Source of the DNA: Streptomyces antibioticus
Lineage (GTDB): Bacteria; Actinomycetota; Actinomycetes; Streptomycetales; Streptomycetaceae
Direction: 5' to 3'
Length of the DNA: 64,000 nt
NCBI RefSeq assembly: GCF_002019855.1
Contig: NZ_CM007717.1
Location: 6,333,750 to 6,397,749 of the forward strand
How positions within the stretch are numbered: position 1 is the first letter of the stretch; each line of letters opens with the position of its first letter. The translations under genes were made by a program, and so were the position numbers. This document shows positions 34,168 to 42,928 of the stretch, piece after piece. The notes beneath the pieces are model-generated. The model was not told the DNA's origin. It saw only the letters and a list, made by a program, of their open reading frames with translations, and did no database searches.

Positions 34168-35718
34168 GTGTCGGCCAGCACATCCCGTACGCTCCCGCCG
34201 GAGATCGCCGAGTCCGTCTCTGTCATGGCGCTCATTGAGCGGGGAAAGGCTGAGGGGCAGATCGCCGGCGACGATGTGCGTCGGGCCTTCGAAGCTGACC
34301 AGATTCCGGCCACTCAGTGGAAGAACGTACTGCGCAGCCTCAACCAGATCCTCGAGGAAGAGGGTGTGACGCTGATGGTCAGTGCCGCGGAGCCCAAGCG
34401 CACCCGAAAGAGCGTCGCAGCGAAGAGTCCGGCCAAGCGCACCGCCACCAAGACCGTGGCGGCGAAGACGGTGACCACGAGGAAGGCCACCGCCACCACC
34501 TCGGCCGCCCCGGTCGCCTCCGCTGCGGACGACGTCACAGACGAAGAGACCGCCCCCGCCAAGAAGGCGGCCGCCAAGAAGACGACGACCGCCAAGAAGG
34601 CGGCCGCGAAGAAGACCACCGCCCCCGCGAAGAAGACGGCGGCCAAGAAGACCGCCGCCAAGAAGGACGACGCCGAGCTGGTCGAGGAAGAAGTCCTCGA
34701 AGAGGCGGCCCCCAAGGGCGACGAGCCCGAGGGCACCGAGAACGCCGGCTTCGTCCTGTCCGACGAGGACGAGGACGACGCGCCGGCCCAGCAGGTCGCC
34801 GCCGCCGGCGCCACGGCCGACCCGGTCAAGGACTACCTCAAGCAGATCGGCAAGGTCCCGCTGCTCAACGCCGAGCAGGAGGTCGAGCTCGCCAAGCGCA
34901 TCGAGGCCGGTCTGTTCGCCGAGGACAAGCTGGCCAACGCCGACAAGCTCGCCCCCAAGCTCAAGCGCGAGCTGGAGATCATCGCCGAGGACGGGCGCCG
35001 CGCCAAGAACCACCTCCTGGAGGCCAACCTCCGTCTGGTGGTCTCCCTGGCCAAGCGCTACACCGGCCGCGGCATGCTCTTCCTGGACCTCATCCAGGAG
35101 GGCAACCTCGGTCTGATCCGCGCGGTCGAGAAGTTCGACTACACCAAGGGCTACAAGTTCTCCACGTACGCCACCTGGTGGATCCGTCAGGCGATCACCC
35201 GCGCCATGGCCGACCAGGCCCGCACCATCCGTATCCCGGTGCACATGGTCGAGGTCATCAACAAGCTCGCGCGCGTGCAGCGCCAGATGCTCCAGGACCT
35301 GGGCCGCGAGCCCACCCCGGAGGAGCTGGCCAAGGAACTCGACATGACCCCCGAGAAGGTCATCGAGGTCCAGAAGTACGGCCGCGAGCCCATCTCCCTG
35401 CACACCCCGCTGGGCGAGGACGGCGACAGCGAGTTCGGTGACCTCATCGAGGACTCCGAGGCCGTCGTGCCCGCCGACGCGGTCAGCTTCACGCTCCTCC
35501 AGGAACAGCTCCACTCCGTCCTCGACACGCTCTCCGAGCGCGAGGCCGGCGTCGTCTCCATGCGGTTCGGTCTCACCGACGGTCAGCCCAAGACCCTCGA
35601 CGAGATCGGCAAGGTGTACGGCGTCACGCGTGAGCGGATCCGCCAGATCGAGTCCAAGACCATGTCGAAGCTGCGCCACCCGTCGCGTTCGCAGGTGCTC
35701 CGCGACTACCTCGACTAG
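34168..35718 (+). CDS. hrdB: Principal sigma factor HrdB
   Basis: Essential housekeeping sigma-70. The 516-residue product has region 1.1-like residues 1-70, then about 130 residues of Lys/Ala/Thr-rich repeats (KKAAAKKTT) and an acidic patch, followed by conserved regions 1.2 to 4.2 (DPVKDYLKQIG, LRLVVSLAKRY, YATWWIRQAI, VTRERIRQIESKT). GTG 34168 follows GAGAGG by 6 bases and gives the N-terminus VSASTSRTLPPE of other Streptomyces. The Lys-rich block is species-variable and resembles histone H1-like tails. A very strong terminator follows. Confidence 0.98.
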   Translation: MSASTSRTLPPEIAESVSVMALIERGKAEGQIAGDDVRRAFEADQIPATQWKNVLRSLNQILEEEGVTLMVSAAEPKRTRKSVAAKSPAKRTATKTVAAKTVTTRKATATTSAAPVASAADDVTDEETAPAKKAAAKKTTTAKKAAAKKTTAPAKKTAAKKTAAKKDDAELVEEEVLEEAAPKGDEPEGTENAGFVLSDEDEDDAPAQQVAAAGATADPVKDYLKQIGKVPLLNAEQEVELAKRIEAGLFAEDKLANADKLAPKLKRELEIIAEDGRRAKNHLLEANLRLVVSLAKRYTGRGMLFLDLIQEGNLGLIRAVEKFDYTKGYKFSTYATWWIRQAITRAMADQARTIRIPVHMVEVINKLARVQRQMLQDLGREPTPEELAKELDMTPEKVIEVQKYGREPISLHTPLGEDGDSEFGDLIEDSEAVVPADAVSFTLLQEQLHSVLDTLSEREAGVVSMRFGLTDGQPKTLDEIGKVYGVTRERIRQIESKTMSKLRHPSRSQVLRDYLD

Positions 35719-35752
35719 GTCACTGCCGTACGACCGCGTCACCGCCGTACGA

Positions 35753-35797
35753 CGCCGAAGGCCCGGCTCCCCCCCAGGGGAGGCCGGGCCTTCGGCG
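35753..35797 (+). terminator. hrdB terminator
   Basis: A perfect 15-bp stem (35753-35767 with 35783-35797) lies 35 bases after the stop, with additional pairing in the loop. Confidence 0.9.
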
Positions 35798-35872
35798 TGA
35801 GCGCGCGGGTGCGGGGCGTCGCCGACTGGATCACTCTGGGTGTTCATCGATCACTTCAGGTGAGGAGCGTGC

Positions 35873-36751
35873 ATGCGACGTCCCCTGGTCCGGGCGCTGG
35901 CCCGGCCGTTGATCCTCGCGGCCGCGGCGGCCGCCATACCGTTGCTGTCGGCCGCCCCGGCAGCCTCCGACGGCGTCGTCGTGGGCGGCTTTCCCGTCGA
36001 TGTCGCGCACAGCCCGTGGACGGTCGCGTTGTCCAGCCGTGACCGGTTCGGAGGTACGCGATCGGGGCAGTTCTGCGGCGGGGTGGTGGTGGGTCCGACC
36101 ACCGTGCTCACGGCCGCCCACTGCCTGAGCCTGGACGCCCTCGGGGCGCCGCCGGACCAGGTGCGTGACCTGAAGGTCATCGCGGAGCGCACGGATCTGT
36201 ACACGGACCAGGGCCGGGAGATCCGCGTGAGCGGCACTTGGGTGAATCCCGGCTACGACAGTGCGAGCAACGCCGGCGACTTCGCCGTACTGACGCTTGC
36301 CGAATCTCTGCCGCGGACGGCGGCCATCGCGCTGGCCGCCGAGGGTGATCCCGCGTACGCGCCCGGTACCGAGGCCGTCGTCTACGGATGGGGGGACACC
36401 ACCGGGTTCGGCGCCTACGCCCACAGTCTGCGGGCGGCCCAGGTGCATGTGCTGGACGACGAGCGCTGCGAGCGGGCCTATCCGGCCTCGGCCGACGGCA
36501 CCTACCTGGCGTCGAGCATGGTGTGCGCCGGTGAGCCGCAGGGCGGCCGCGACGCCTGCCAGGGGGACAGCGGCGGACCGCTGGTCGCCCAGGGCCGGCT
36601 CATCGGCCTGGTGTCGTGGGGCAGCGGCTGCGGCCGCGCGGGGAGCCCAGGCGTCTATACGCGCGTCTCGGACGTCGTACGGGTACTCGGGCTCCGCGCC
36701 ACACCTCCGGGCGCCCTCGCGGCCCCTTCAGGCGCCGCCACGATGCCCTGA
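35873..36751 (+). CDS. Secreted trypsin-like serine protease
   Basis: A 292-residue chymotrypsin-fold protease with a classical signal peptide (basic start, hydrophobic core, AAPAAS cleavage region near residue 32) and mature start VVGGFPV. The triad is His83 (TAAHC), Asp136 (GDFAVL) and Ser233 (GDSGGP); the Asp six residues before the Ser (DACQGDSGG) predicts trypsin-like cleavage after Arg or Lys. The mature N-terminus lies only about two residues after the predicted cleavage, so there is little or no pro-peptide. It follows hrdB with its own start and a ribosome site AGGTGAGG. Confidence 0.92.
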   Translation: MRRPLVRALARPLILAAAAAAIPLLSAAPAASDGVVVGGFPVDVAHSPWTVALSSRDRFGGTRSGQFCGGVVVGPTTVLTAAHCLSLDALGAPPDQVRDLKVIAERTDLYTDQGREIRVSGTWVNPGYDSASNAGDFAVLTLAESLPRTAAIALAAEGDPAYAPGTEAVVYGWGDTTGFGAYAHSLRAAQVHVLDDERCERAYPASADGTYLASSMVCAGEPQGGRDACQGDSGGPLVAQGRLIGLVSWGSGCGRAGSPGVYTRVSDVVRVLGLRATPPGALAAPSGAATMP

Positions 36752-36809
36752 CGGGAGCCGGGTGCTTCTCCGTCCTGGGGCGGGGAGGTCGTTTCGCGGT
36801 AGAAAAACG

Positions 36810-36841
36810 GGCGGCGGCCCCTGTTTCCAGGGGCCGCCGCC
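36810..36841. terminator. Bidirectional intrinsic terminator
   Basis: A 14-bp perfect stem with a TTTC loop. On the minus strand it is followed by CCGTTTTTCT, so it is a textbook terminator for the DUF7455 gene, and it also ends the protease gene. Confidence 0.9.
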
Positions 36842-36886
36842 ACGCACCGGCCTGTGCCGGTTTTCGCTCGTCGTGGACGCGAGGGA

Positions 36887-37117
36887 TCAGCGCTCTTCTT
36901 CGGAGGCGGATGCAGGAACGGTCGTCAGCCGCTCCGTCTCGTCCTGTATTTCAGCGGCGATCTTCTTGAGCTCCGGCTCGAACTTGCGGCCGTGGTGGGC
37001 GCAGAAGAGCAGTTCTCCGCCGCTGAGCAGGACGACGCGCACGTACGCCTGGGCGCCGCAGCGGTCGCAGCGGTCAGCGGCCGTCAGCGGGCTCGCGGGG
37101 GTCAGAACAGTAGTCAC
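36887..37117 (-). CDS. DUF7455 small zinc-ribbon-like protein
   Basis: A 76-residue protein with CDRCGAQA and CAHHGRKF, four potential zinc ligands (two Cys, one Cys, one His pair), followed by a charged helix. This is the actinobacterial DUF7455 family found beside hrdB and parE. GTG 37117 has GAAGAGG 6 bases upstream. Function unknown. Confidence 0.8.
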   Translation of the reverse strand: MTTVLTPASPLTAADRCDRCGAQAYVRVVLLSGGELLFCAHHGRKFEPELKKIAAEIQDETERLTTVPASASEEER

Positions 37118-37560
37118 GTCGCCTCTTCTCTAGCTCGACGAGCTGTCGTACCAGGGTCAACATCCAACCAGCCCCAAAACGTTCCCGCTCGTGGCTTCTC
37201 CTCGAAAAAAATCTTCGAGGTGGCCGTCTGCTGCCGGTTTGGCGGCGAATGTGCCGTATTGCGTGTCTTTGTGTCTTACGGTTTCGCGCTGTCGGTCATG
37301 GTCCGGTCCTTCCGGCTGGGTTGCCGGTTTGTTCATGAGGACGTGCCCGGAGCCTAAATGGTTCATGCCTCGAAGGGAACGTGATATGTACTTCACCCCA
37401 TTGAGGGATCGAACACGCATGCGACCCTGGACTAGGGTGAGTCTCACACGAGGGTGGCGTGACAACGGCTCTACCAGGCATCGGTACCCTCTTGGCGGCG
37501 AATGACGCCGTGCCCTTACCCAGAAGGGCCCCACCTGAAATTCAGCGAGGAGCGAACCGC
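37118..37560. other. Region upstream of parE
   Basis: These 443 bases contain no supported gene. Visible elements are a CCTCGAA/TTCGAGG hairpin (37200-37220) with an A-rich loop, a LexA-box-like sequence (37409-37424) and a TAGGGT -10-like box (37433-37438). Confidence 0.5.
37409..37424 (+). promoter_or_regulatory. LexA-box-like site upstream of parE
   Basis: TCGAACACGCATGCGA matches TCGAACnnnnGTTCGA at 10 of 12 fixed positions, the same score as the box before lexA in this window, and lies just before a TAGGGT -10-like box. Confidence 0.4.
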
Positions 37561-39684
37561 GTGACCGCCGAAACGTCCGTGCCGTCCACAGCTCTGCTCG
37601 CAGGAGCAGACCGGGACGGTTCCAACTACACCGCGCGGCACCTGCTCGTCCTCGAGGGGCTCGAGGCCGTGCGGAAGCGTCCGGGCATGTACATCGGATC
37701 GACCGACAGCCGCGGTCTGATGCACTGCCTGTGGGAGATCATCGACAACTCGGTCGACGAGGCCCTCGGGGGCTACTGCGACCACATCGAGGTGATCCTG
37801 CACGACGACGCCTCGGTCGAGGTGCGGGACAACGGCCGGGGCATCCCGGTCGACGTCGAGCCCAAGACCGGACTCTCCGGTGTCGAGGTCGTGATGACCA
37901 AGCTGCACGCCGGCGGCAAGTTCGGCGGCGGCTCCTACGCCGCCTCCGGCGGTCTGCACGGCGTCGGCGCCTCCGTCGTGAACGCCCTGTCCGCCCGGCT
38001 CGACGTCGAGGTGGACCGCAGTGGCCACACGCACGCGATCAGCTTCCGCCGCGGTGTCCCCGGGGCCTTCGGCGCCGACGGACCCGACGCCAAGTTCGAA
38101 TCCGGGAGCGGCCTGCGCAAGGCCAAGAAGATCGCCAGGGCCCGCACCGGCACGCGCGTGCGGTACTGGGCCGACCGGCAGATCTTCCTCAAGGACGCCA
38201 AGCTCTCGCTGGAGAACCTCCACCAGCGCGCCCGCCAGACTGCCTTCCTGGTGCCGGGCCTGACCATCGTCGTCCGCGACGAGTACGGCTTGGGCGACGG
38301 CGGCAGCAAGGGCGAGGAGTCGTTCCGCTTCGACGGCGGCATCAGCGAGTTCTGCGAGTACCTGGCCACCGACAAGGCTGTCTGCGACGTCCTCCGTTTC
38401 ACCGGACAGGGCACCTTCCGGGAGACCGTCCCGGTCCTCGACGAGCACGGCCAGATGACCCCCACCCAGGTCACCCGGGAGCTCGAGGTCGATGTCGCGA
38501 TGCGCTGGGGCACGGGGTACGACACGACCCTGAAGTCCTTCGTGAACATCATCGCCACCCCCAAGGGCGGCACCCACGTGGCCGGCTTCGAGACGGCCGT
38601 CGCCGGCACCATGAACGAGGTGCTGCGCGCCAAGAAGCTCCTGCGCGTCGCCGAGGACGACATCGTCAAGGACGACGCCCTGGAGGGCCTGACCGCCGTC
38701 GTCACCGTCCGGCTGGCCGAGCCGCAGTTCGAGGGCCAGACCAAGGAGGTCCTCGGCACCTCGGCGGCCCGCCGCATCGTGAACTCCGTGATCTCCAAGG
38801 AGCTCAAGGCGTTCCTGACGTCCACCAAGCGGGACGCCGCGGCCCAGGCGCGGGTCGTCATGGAGAAGGCGGTCGCCGCGGCACGCACACGTATCGCCGC
38901 CCGCCAGCACAAGGACGCGCAGCGTCGCAAGACGGCCCTGGAGTCCTCCTCCCTGCCCGCCAAGCTCGCCGACTGCCGCAGTGACGACGTCGACCGCAGT
39001 GAACTGTTCATCGTCGAGGGCGACTCCGCGCTCGGTACGGCGAAGCTCGCCCGGAACTCCGAGTTCCAGGCGCTGCTGCCGATCCGCGGCAAGATCCTCA
39101 ACGTCCAGAAGTCGTCCGTCACCGACATGCTGAAGAACGCCGAGTGCGGGGCGATCATCCAGGTCATAGGGGCCGGCTCCGGGCGCACCTTCGACATCGA
39201 CGCCGCCCGCTACGGCAAGATCATCATGATGACCGACGCCGATGTGGACGGCTCCCACATCCGGTGCCTGCTGCTGACCCTGTTCCAGCGCTACATGCGG
39301 CCCATGGTCGAGGCCGGCCGGGTGTTCGCCGCGGTGCCGCCGCTGCACCGCATCGAGCTGGTCCAGCCGAAGCGGGGTCAGGACAAGTACGTCTACACGT
39401 ACTCGGACCGCGAGCTGCGCGACAAGCTCATGGAGTTCCAGACCAAGGGCGTCCGGTACAAGGACTCCATCCAGCGCTACAAGGGCCTCGGTGAGATGGA
39501 CGCCGACCAGCTCGCCGAGACGACGATGGACCCGCGCCATCGCACCCTGCGACGGATCAACCTGTCCGACCTCGAAGCGGCCGAGCAGGTGTTCGATCTG
39601 CTCATGGGTAACGACGTGGCCCCTCGGAAGGAGTTCATCTCCAGTTCGGCGGCGACGCTGGACCGGTCGCGCATCGACGCGTAG
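37561..39684 (+). CDS. parE: DNA topoisomerase IV subunit B (ParE)
   Basis: ATPase subunit of the type IIA topoisomerase that unlinks replicated chromosomes. The 707-residue protein has the GHKL ATP site (EIIDNSVDEA, DNGRGIPV), the GGLHGVGAS lid and the Toprim motif EGDSALG with PIRGKILNVQK. Type IIA GyrB and ParE are closely related; the call as ParE rests on gene context (parC 12 kb away and opposite strand) and on Streptomyces having gyrBA near the origin. GTG 37561 has GAGGAG 6 bases upstream. Confidence 0.88.
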   Translation: MTAETSVPSTALLAGADRDGSNYTARHLLVLEGLEAVRKRPGMYIGSTDSRGLMHCLWEIIDNSVDEALGGYCDHIEVILHDDASVEVRDNGRGIPVDVEPKTGLSGVEVVMTKLHAGGKFGGGSYAASGGLHGVGASVVNALSARLDVEVDRSGHTHAISFRRGVPGAFGADGPDAKFESGSGLRKAKKIARARTGTRVRYWADRQIFLKDAKLSLENLHQRARQTAFLVPGLTIVVRDEYGLGDGGSKGEESFRFDGGISEFCEYLATDKAVCDVLRFTGQGTFRETVPVLDEHGQMTPTQVTRELEVDVAMRWGTGYDTTLKSFVNIIATPKGGTHVAGFETAVAGTMNEVLRAKKLLRVAEDDIVKDDALEGLTAVVTVRLAEPQFEGQTKEVLGTSAARRIVNSVISKELKAFLTSTKRDAAAQARVVMEKAVAAARTRIAARQHKDAQRRKTALESSSLPAKLADCRSDDVDRSELFIVEGDSALGTAKLARNSEFQALLPIRGKILNVQKSSVTDMLKNAECGAIIQVIGAGSGRTFDIDAARYGKIIMMTDADVDGSHIRCLLLTLFQRYMRPMVEAGRVFAAVPPLHRIELVQPKRGQDKYVYTYSDRELRDKLMEFQTKGVRYKDSIQRYKGLGEMDADQLAETTMDPRHRTLRRINLSDLEAAEQVFDLLMGNDVAPRKEFISSSAATLDRSRIDA

Positions 39685-39786
39685 CCGCTGCGCTCGGCCG
39701 TGAGAGGTGGGGCCTGGGCCGGACACGAGGTCTGTGCCCGGGCCGGGCCCGACGGCTGACCGGTGCCGGGGCGCACGAGCCCGGCT

Positions 39787-39840
39787 CTCCACCCGTGGGT
39801 GGAGGGAACAGGCCGGTCGAGTTCCACCCGTGATCCACCC
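39787..39840 (+). repeat. TCCACCC motif cluster upstream of the two-component operon
   Basis: Direct copies of TCCACCC start at 39788, 39823 and 39834, and an inverted copy GGGTGGA spans 39797-39803, giving an 8-bp perfect inverted repeat CTCCACCC-GT-GGGTGGAG at 39787-39804. It lies 100-150 bases before the membrane protein start. Confidence 0.5.
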
Positions 39841-39933
39841 TGGCTCCGATCTCCCGGCCTGCGGGATTCCGTAGCGTCGAAGGCGTCGGCAGCACTCGCT
39901 GTCGGCTTCCCCTTCCCGCTGACGGAGGCTGTG

Positions 39934-40458
39934 ATGTCCGGGCTTGTCGACGTGCTGTTGATCGCGGCCGTGGCCGTGCTGGTGATCGTGCGGCAGTTCC
40001 GTGCGAGCCGTGTGGACACGGACCGGCGGTGGTGGGTCCTGCCCGGTGTCCTGGCCGTCGTGGCCCTGCGCGAGCCCGGTCTTCTCGACGCCCACCATCA
40101 CCTCGCCTCGGCCCTGGTGCTCGGGGCCGAGCTGATCGTGGGCGTGGCCTTGGGAGCCGGCTGGGCCTGGACCACCCGCATTTGGGTGGAGCCGGACGGC
40201 GCGGTGTGGAGCAAGAGCACCAAGGCGAGCGTGATCGTCTGGATCACCGGCATCGGCCTGCGCGTGGGTCTCTTCGGCCTGGGCGCGCTGGTGGGCGTCC
40301 ACCGGAACAGCTCCGCCCTGCTCCTGGCCCTCGCCTCCACCCTGCTGGTCCGCTCCGGGATCCTGATCTGGCGGGCGAGCGAGCTGCACGGGGCTTCCGC
40401 GCACGGTCCGGCGTACCGTGACCGCCTGCCCCGGGCCGCGTGGAAGGAGCCCGTGTGA
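39934..40458 (+). CDS. Multi-pass membrane protein co-transcribed with a sensor kinase
   Basis: 174 residues with about five hydrophobic helices (residues 5-20, 33-48, 55-75, 92-115, 120-140) and no recognised motif; it resembles DUF1453/CcdC-like small membrane proteins. GGAGG lies 5 bases before ATG 39934. Its TGA overlaps the GTG of the kinase gene, so it is likely an accessory sensor or the target of the two-component system. Confidence 0.7.
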   Translation: MSGLVDVLLIAAVAVLVIVRQFRASRVDTDRRWWVLPGVLAVVALREPGLLDAHHHLASALVLGAELIVGVALGAGWAWTTRIWVEPDGAVWSKSTKASVIVWITGIGLRVGLFGLGALVGVHRNSSALLLALASTLLVRSGILIWRASELHGASAHGPAYRDRLPRAAWKEPV

Positions 40459-41606
40459 CGGAGAACGTGTGGACACGCTGGCCCTCGCGCGAGGCGCTGG
40501 GCCGCCAGGGGATCTCGGGCCCCAGACGGCTGCTGGCCTGGGCCGTACGGCTGCTGGTGCTCGGTGCGCTGCTGTGGAGCGCCTTCCACGACAGCCGGAT
40601 CCACGGAGGGGCCGCCGTCGCCGGGGGCGTCGGGGTGCTGGTGGCCGGCGGGCTGGCCTGGGCGTTTTTCCGGACCACGCTCCAGCACCGGCTGTGGCCC
40701 TCCCTCGGACTCAACGCCCTGCTGCTGGGGCTCGCGGCCGCCCTTCAGGCGGTGGGCCTCCGTTCACCGGCCGTCGTCCTGTGGTGCGGGTGCGCCATCG
40801 CCGCGCTGGAGAGACTTCCGATCGCGGCCGGTCTGCCCATGGCCACGGTCGCGTTCGCCGCCTTCGCCCTGGCCGACGGGGACGCCTGGCCGACCACCGC
40901 CGTCATCATCGGGGGCATGGCCCTCGCCGGTTACGCGCTGCGACTGGACGCCGAGGCGCGCGGCAGTGCCCAGCGGCTGCTCGCGCAGGAACGGGCGGCC
41001 AGAGCGGCCGAGGCGGAGTCGGCGGCGCTGGCCGAGCGAGCCCGTATCGCCCGGGAGATCCACGATGTGCTGGCCCACAGTCTCTCGGCGCAGCTCGTGC
41101 ACCTGGAGGCCGCCCGGCTGCTGATCGAGCGGGGCGCGGACCGGGAGCAGATCCTCGAACGGGTGGTGGCGGCACGCGGAATGGCCCGTGACGGGCTGGA
41201 CGAGACCCGGCAGGCGCTCTCCGCGCTCAGAGGCGAGCTGACCCCGCTGGAGGAGTTCCTGACCGGCCTCGTGCGTCAGGCCGATGGAACGGAGATCACC
41301 GTCGAGGGCGATCGAAGACCACTGCCGGCCGAGGCGTCGCAGACCGTGCGGCGGGTCGCGCAGGAGGCGCTGACGAACGCCCGCAAGCACGCGCCCGGGG
41401 CGAAGGTCCGTGTGCGGTTGGCGTACGAAGCCCATGAAGTGACCCTGGACGTACGGGACTCGGGGGGCTCGCCGGGCGAACTCGCGCAGGTCGGCGGCCG
41501 GTACGGTCTGCTGGGTATGCGCGAGCGCGCGGAGCTGCTGGGCGGGTCGCTCGACGCGGGACCGGGTGAGGAAGGGTTCGTGGTGACGCTGAGGGTGCCG
41601 GTATGA
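40455..41606 (+). CDS. NarL-type sensor histidine kinase
   Basis: A 383-residue HisKA_3-family kinase. The N-terminal 160 residues hold about five transmembrane helices with no large external loop, suggesting it senses a membrane or cytoplasmic signal through its partner protein. The phosphoacceptor is His203 in REIHDVLAHSL, and the ATP-binding motifs are QEALTNARKHAPGA and GGRYGLLGMRERAELL. GTG 40455 overlaps the upstream stop (GTGA) with GGAAGGAG upstream. The response regulator overlaps it at the other end. Confidence 0.92.
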   Translation: MTENVWTRWPSREALGRQGISGPRRLLAWAVRLLVLGALLWSAFHDSRIHGGAAVAGGVGVLVAGGLAWAFFRTTLQHRLWPSLGLNALLLGLAAALQAVGLRSPAVVLWCGCAIAALERLPIAAGLPMATVAFAAFALADGDAWPTTAVIIGGMALAGYALRLDAEARGSAQRLLAQERAARAAEAESAALAERARIAREIHDVLAHSLSAQLVHLEAARLLIERGADREQILERVVAARGMARDGLDETRQALSALRGELTPLEEFLTGLVRQADGTEITVEGDRRPLPAEASQTVRRVAQEALTNARKHAPGAKVRVRLAYEAHEVTLDVRDSGGSPGELAQVGGRYGLLGMRERAELLGGSLDAGPGEEGFVVTLRVPV

Positions 41607-42286
41607 CGCGGGAGACGGACGACAGGCCGGCCAGGGTCGTGGTGGCGGACGACCAGACCGTCGTCCGGGAGGGCATCGTGATGCTGCTCGGACTGCTGCC
41701 GGGGGTCGAGGTCGTGGGCGCCGCGGGAGACGGGGACGAGGCGGTGAAGCTGGTCGCCGAACTCGCCCCGGACGTGGTGCTGATGGACCTGCGCATGCCC
41801 CGCTGCGACGGAGTCGAGGCCACCCGGCGCATCCGGGCCGAGCACCCCGGGACGCACGTGGTGGTGCTCACGACGTTCGCCGACGACGAGTCCCTGTTCC
41901 CGGCGTTGAAGGCGGGTGCCCGGGGATATCTGACCAAGGACGCGGGCGGGGACGAGATCGTGCGGGCCGTGCAGAGCGTCCTGTCCGGGGACGCGGGGCT
42001 GTCGCCGAGCGTCCAACGGCGGTTGCTGGAGCGGCTTTCGGCGCCCGAGCCCGAGCCGGCGCACCCGGCGGAACCGCCGGACGGACTGACCACACGGGAG
42101 ACGGAGGTGCTGCTGCTGATCGCCGAAGGGCTCAGCAACCAGGAGATCGGACGGAGGCTGCATGTGTCCACGGCGACGGTGAAGACCCACATCAACAACA
42201 TGTTCGCCAAGATCGGGATCAAGGATCGTGTGCAGGCGGTGCGTTACGCGTACAGAAAGGGGTTGGTACGGCCTCCGGCGGGGTGA
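41603..42286 (+). CDS. NarL/LuxR-type response regulator
   Basis: 227 residues: a receiver domain with phospho-acceptor Asp62 (VLMDLRMP) and a C-terminal LuxR helix-turn-helix (LTTRETEVLLLIAEGLSNQEIGRR). ATGA overlap with the kinase makes them a cognate pair. The repeat cluster upstream of the operon is a candidate binding site. Confidence 0.93.
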   Translation: MTRETDDRPARVVVADDQTVVREGIVMLLGLLPGVEVVGAAGDGDEAVKLVAELAPDVVLMDLRMPRCDGVEATRRIRAEHPGTHVVVLTTFADDESLFPALKAGARGYLTKDAGGDEIVRAVQSVLSGDAGLSPSVQRRLLERLSAPEPEPAHPAEPPDGLTTRETEVLLLIAEGLSNQEIGRRLHVSTATVKTHINNMFAKIGIKDRVQAVRYAYRKGLVRPPAG

Positions 42287-42367
42287 ATCGTCGGTTGGGT
42301 CACCTGATGGGGTGAAGTGTGCAGGGAAGAAGAGTCGGGGATCTTCCCGTTCTGTCCATCCTTGGGC

Positions 42368-42928
42368 ATGCAGTCAAGCAACGGTCGTTCCCACGGCGAC
42401 GGGGACGGTCCCGAGAGACCGGGCGACCACCATCAGAGCCAGGGTTCGGCGTTCGTCGACGCGCCGACAGGTGTGCGCTACGAAGACCCGTGGTACGACG
42501 CGCTCGCGTCGGGCTGGGGCGAGCCGGGCACCGGAAGGGCGCCGACGGCCGAGGTGCCGGCGGCGCGCAAGGAGCGGGAGGACGGGGCCGTGGCGGCGGC
42601 CCAGGTCTACCTGGAGGTGCAGCGCAGCGCGGCCTTCCAGGAAGTGCGCAGCCGGTACCGGAGGTTCGTGGGGCCGGCCGTCGCCGGGTTCTTCCTCTGG
42701 TACGTCGGGTACGTCGTGACCGCGACGGCGGCGCCGGGATTCATGGCGCGGCCCGTGGCCGGCGCGGTGAACGTGGCGTTGCTCGCGGGGCTCGGACAGT
42801 TCCTCAGCACGTTCCTGCTCACCTGGGCCTACGCCCGGCACGCCCGGCTGCGGCGGGACCGTGCCGCGCTGGAACTGCGCTGGGACACACAGGAGTTGAC
42901 GCGGGGCGCGAGAGGCGGCGTTCTGTGA
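42368..42928 (+). CDS. DUF485 membrane protein, partner of the symporter
   Basis: 186 residues. The C-terminal 105 residues are the DUF485 family: an amphipathic start (YLEVQRSAAFQEVRSRYRRFV) and two transmembrane helices. Family members are about 100 residues long; here a hydrophilic 80-residue N-terminal extension is added. In many bacteria a DUF485 gene precedes the acetate/SSS symporter gene, as here, and the stop overlaps the GTG of that gene. No ribosome site precedes ATG 42368, so the exact start is uncertain. Confidence 0.8.
   Translation: MQSSNGRSHGDGDGPERPGDHHQSQGSAFVDAPTGVRYEDPWYDALASGWGEPGTGRAPTAEVPAARKEREDGAVAAAQVYLEVQRSAAFQEVRSRYRRFVGPAVAGFFLWYVGYVVTATAAPGFMARPVAGAVNVALLAGLGQFLSTFLLTWAYARHARLRRDRAALELRWDTQELTRGARGGVL

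Noticed and set aside
37516..40476. A 986-codon minus-strand open frame opposite parE
   Set aside because: It is a shadow of parE, with no domain, and would overlap three real genes.
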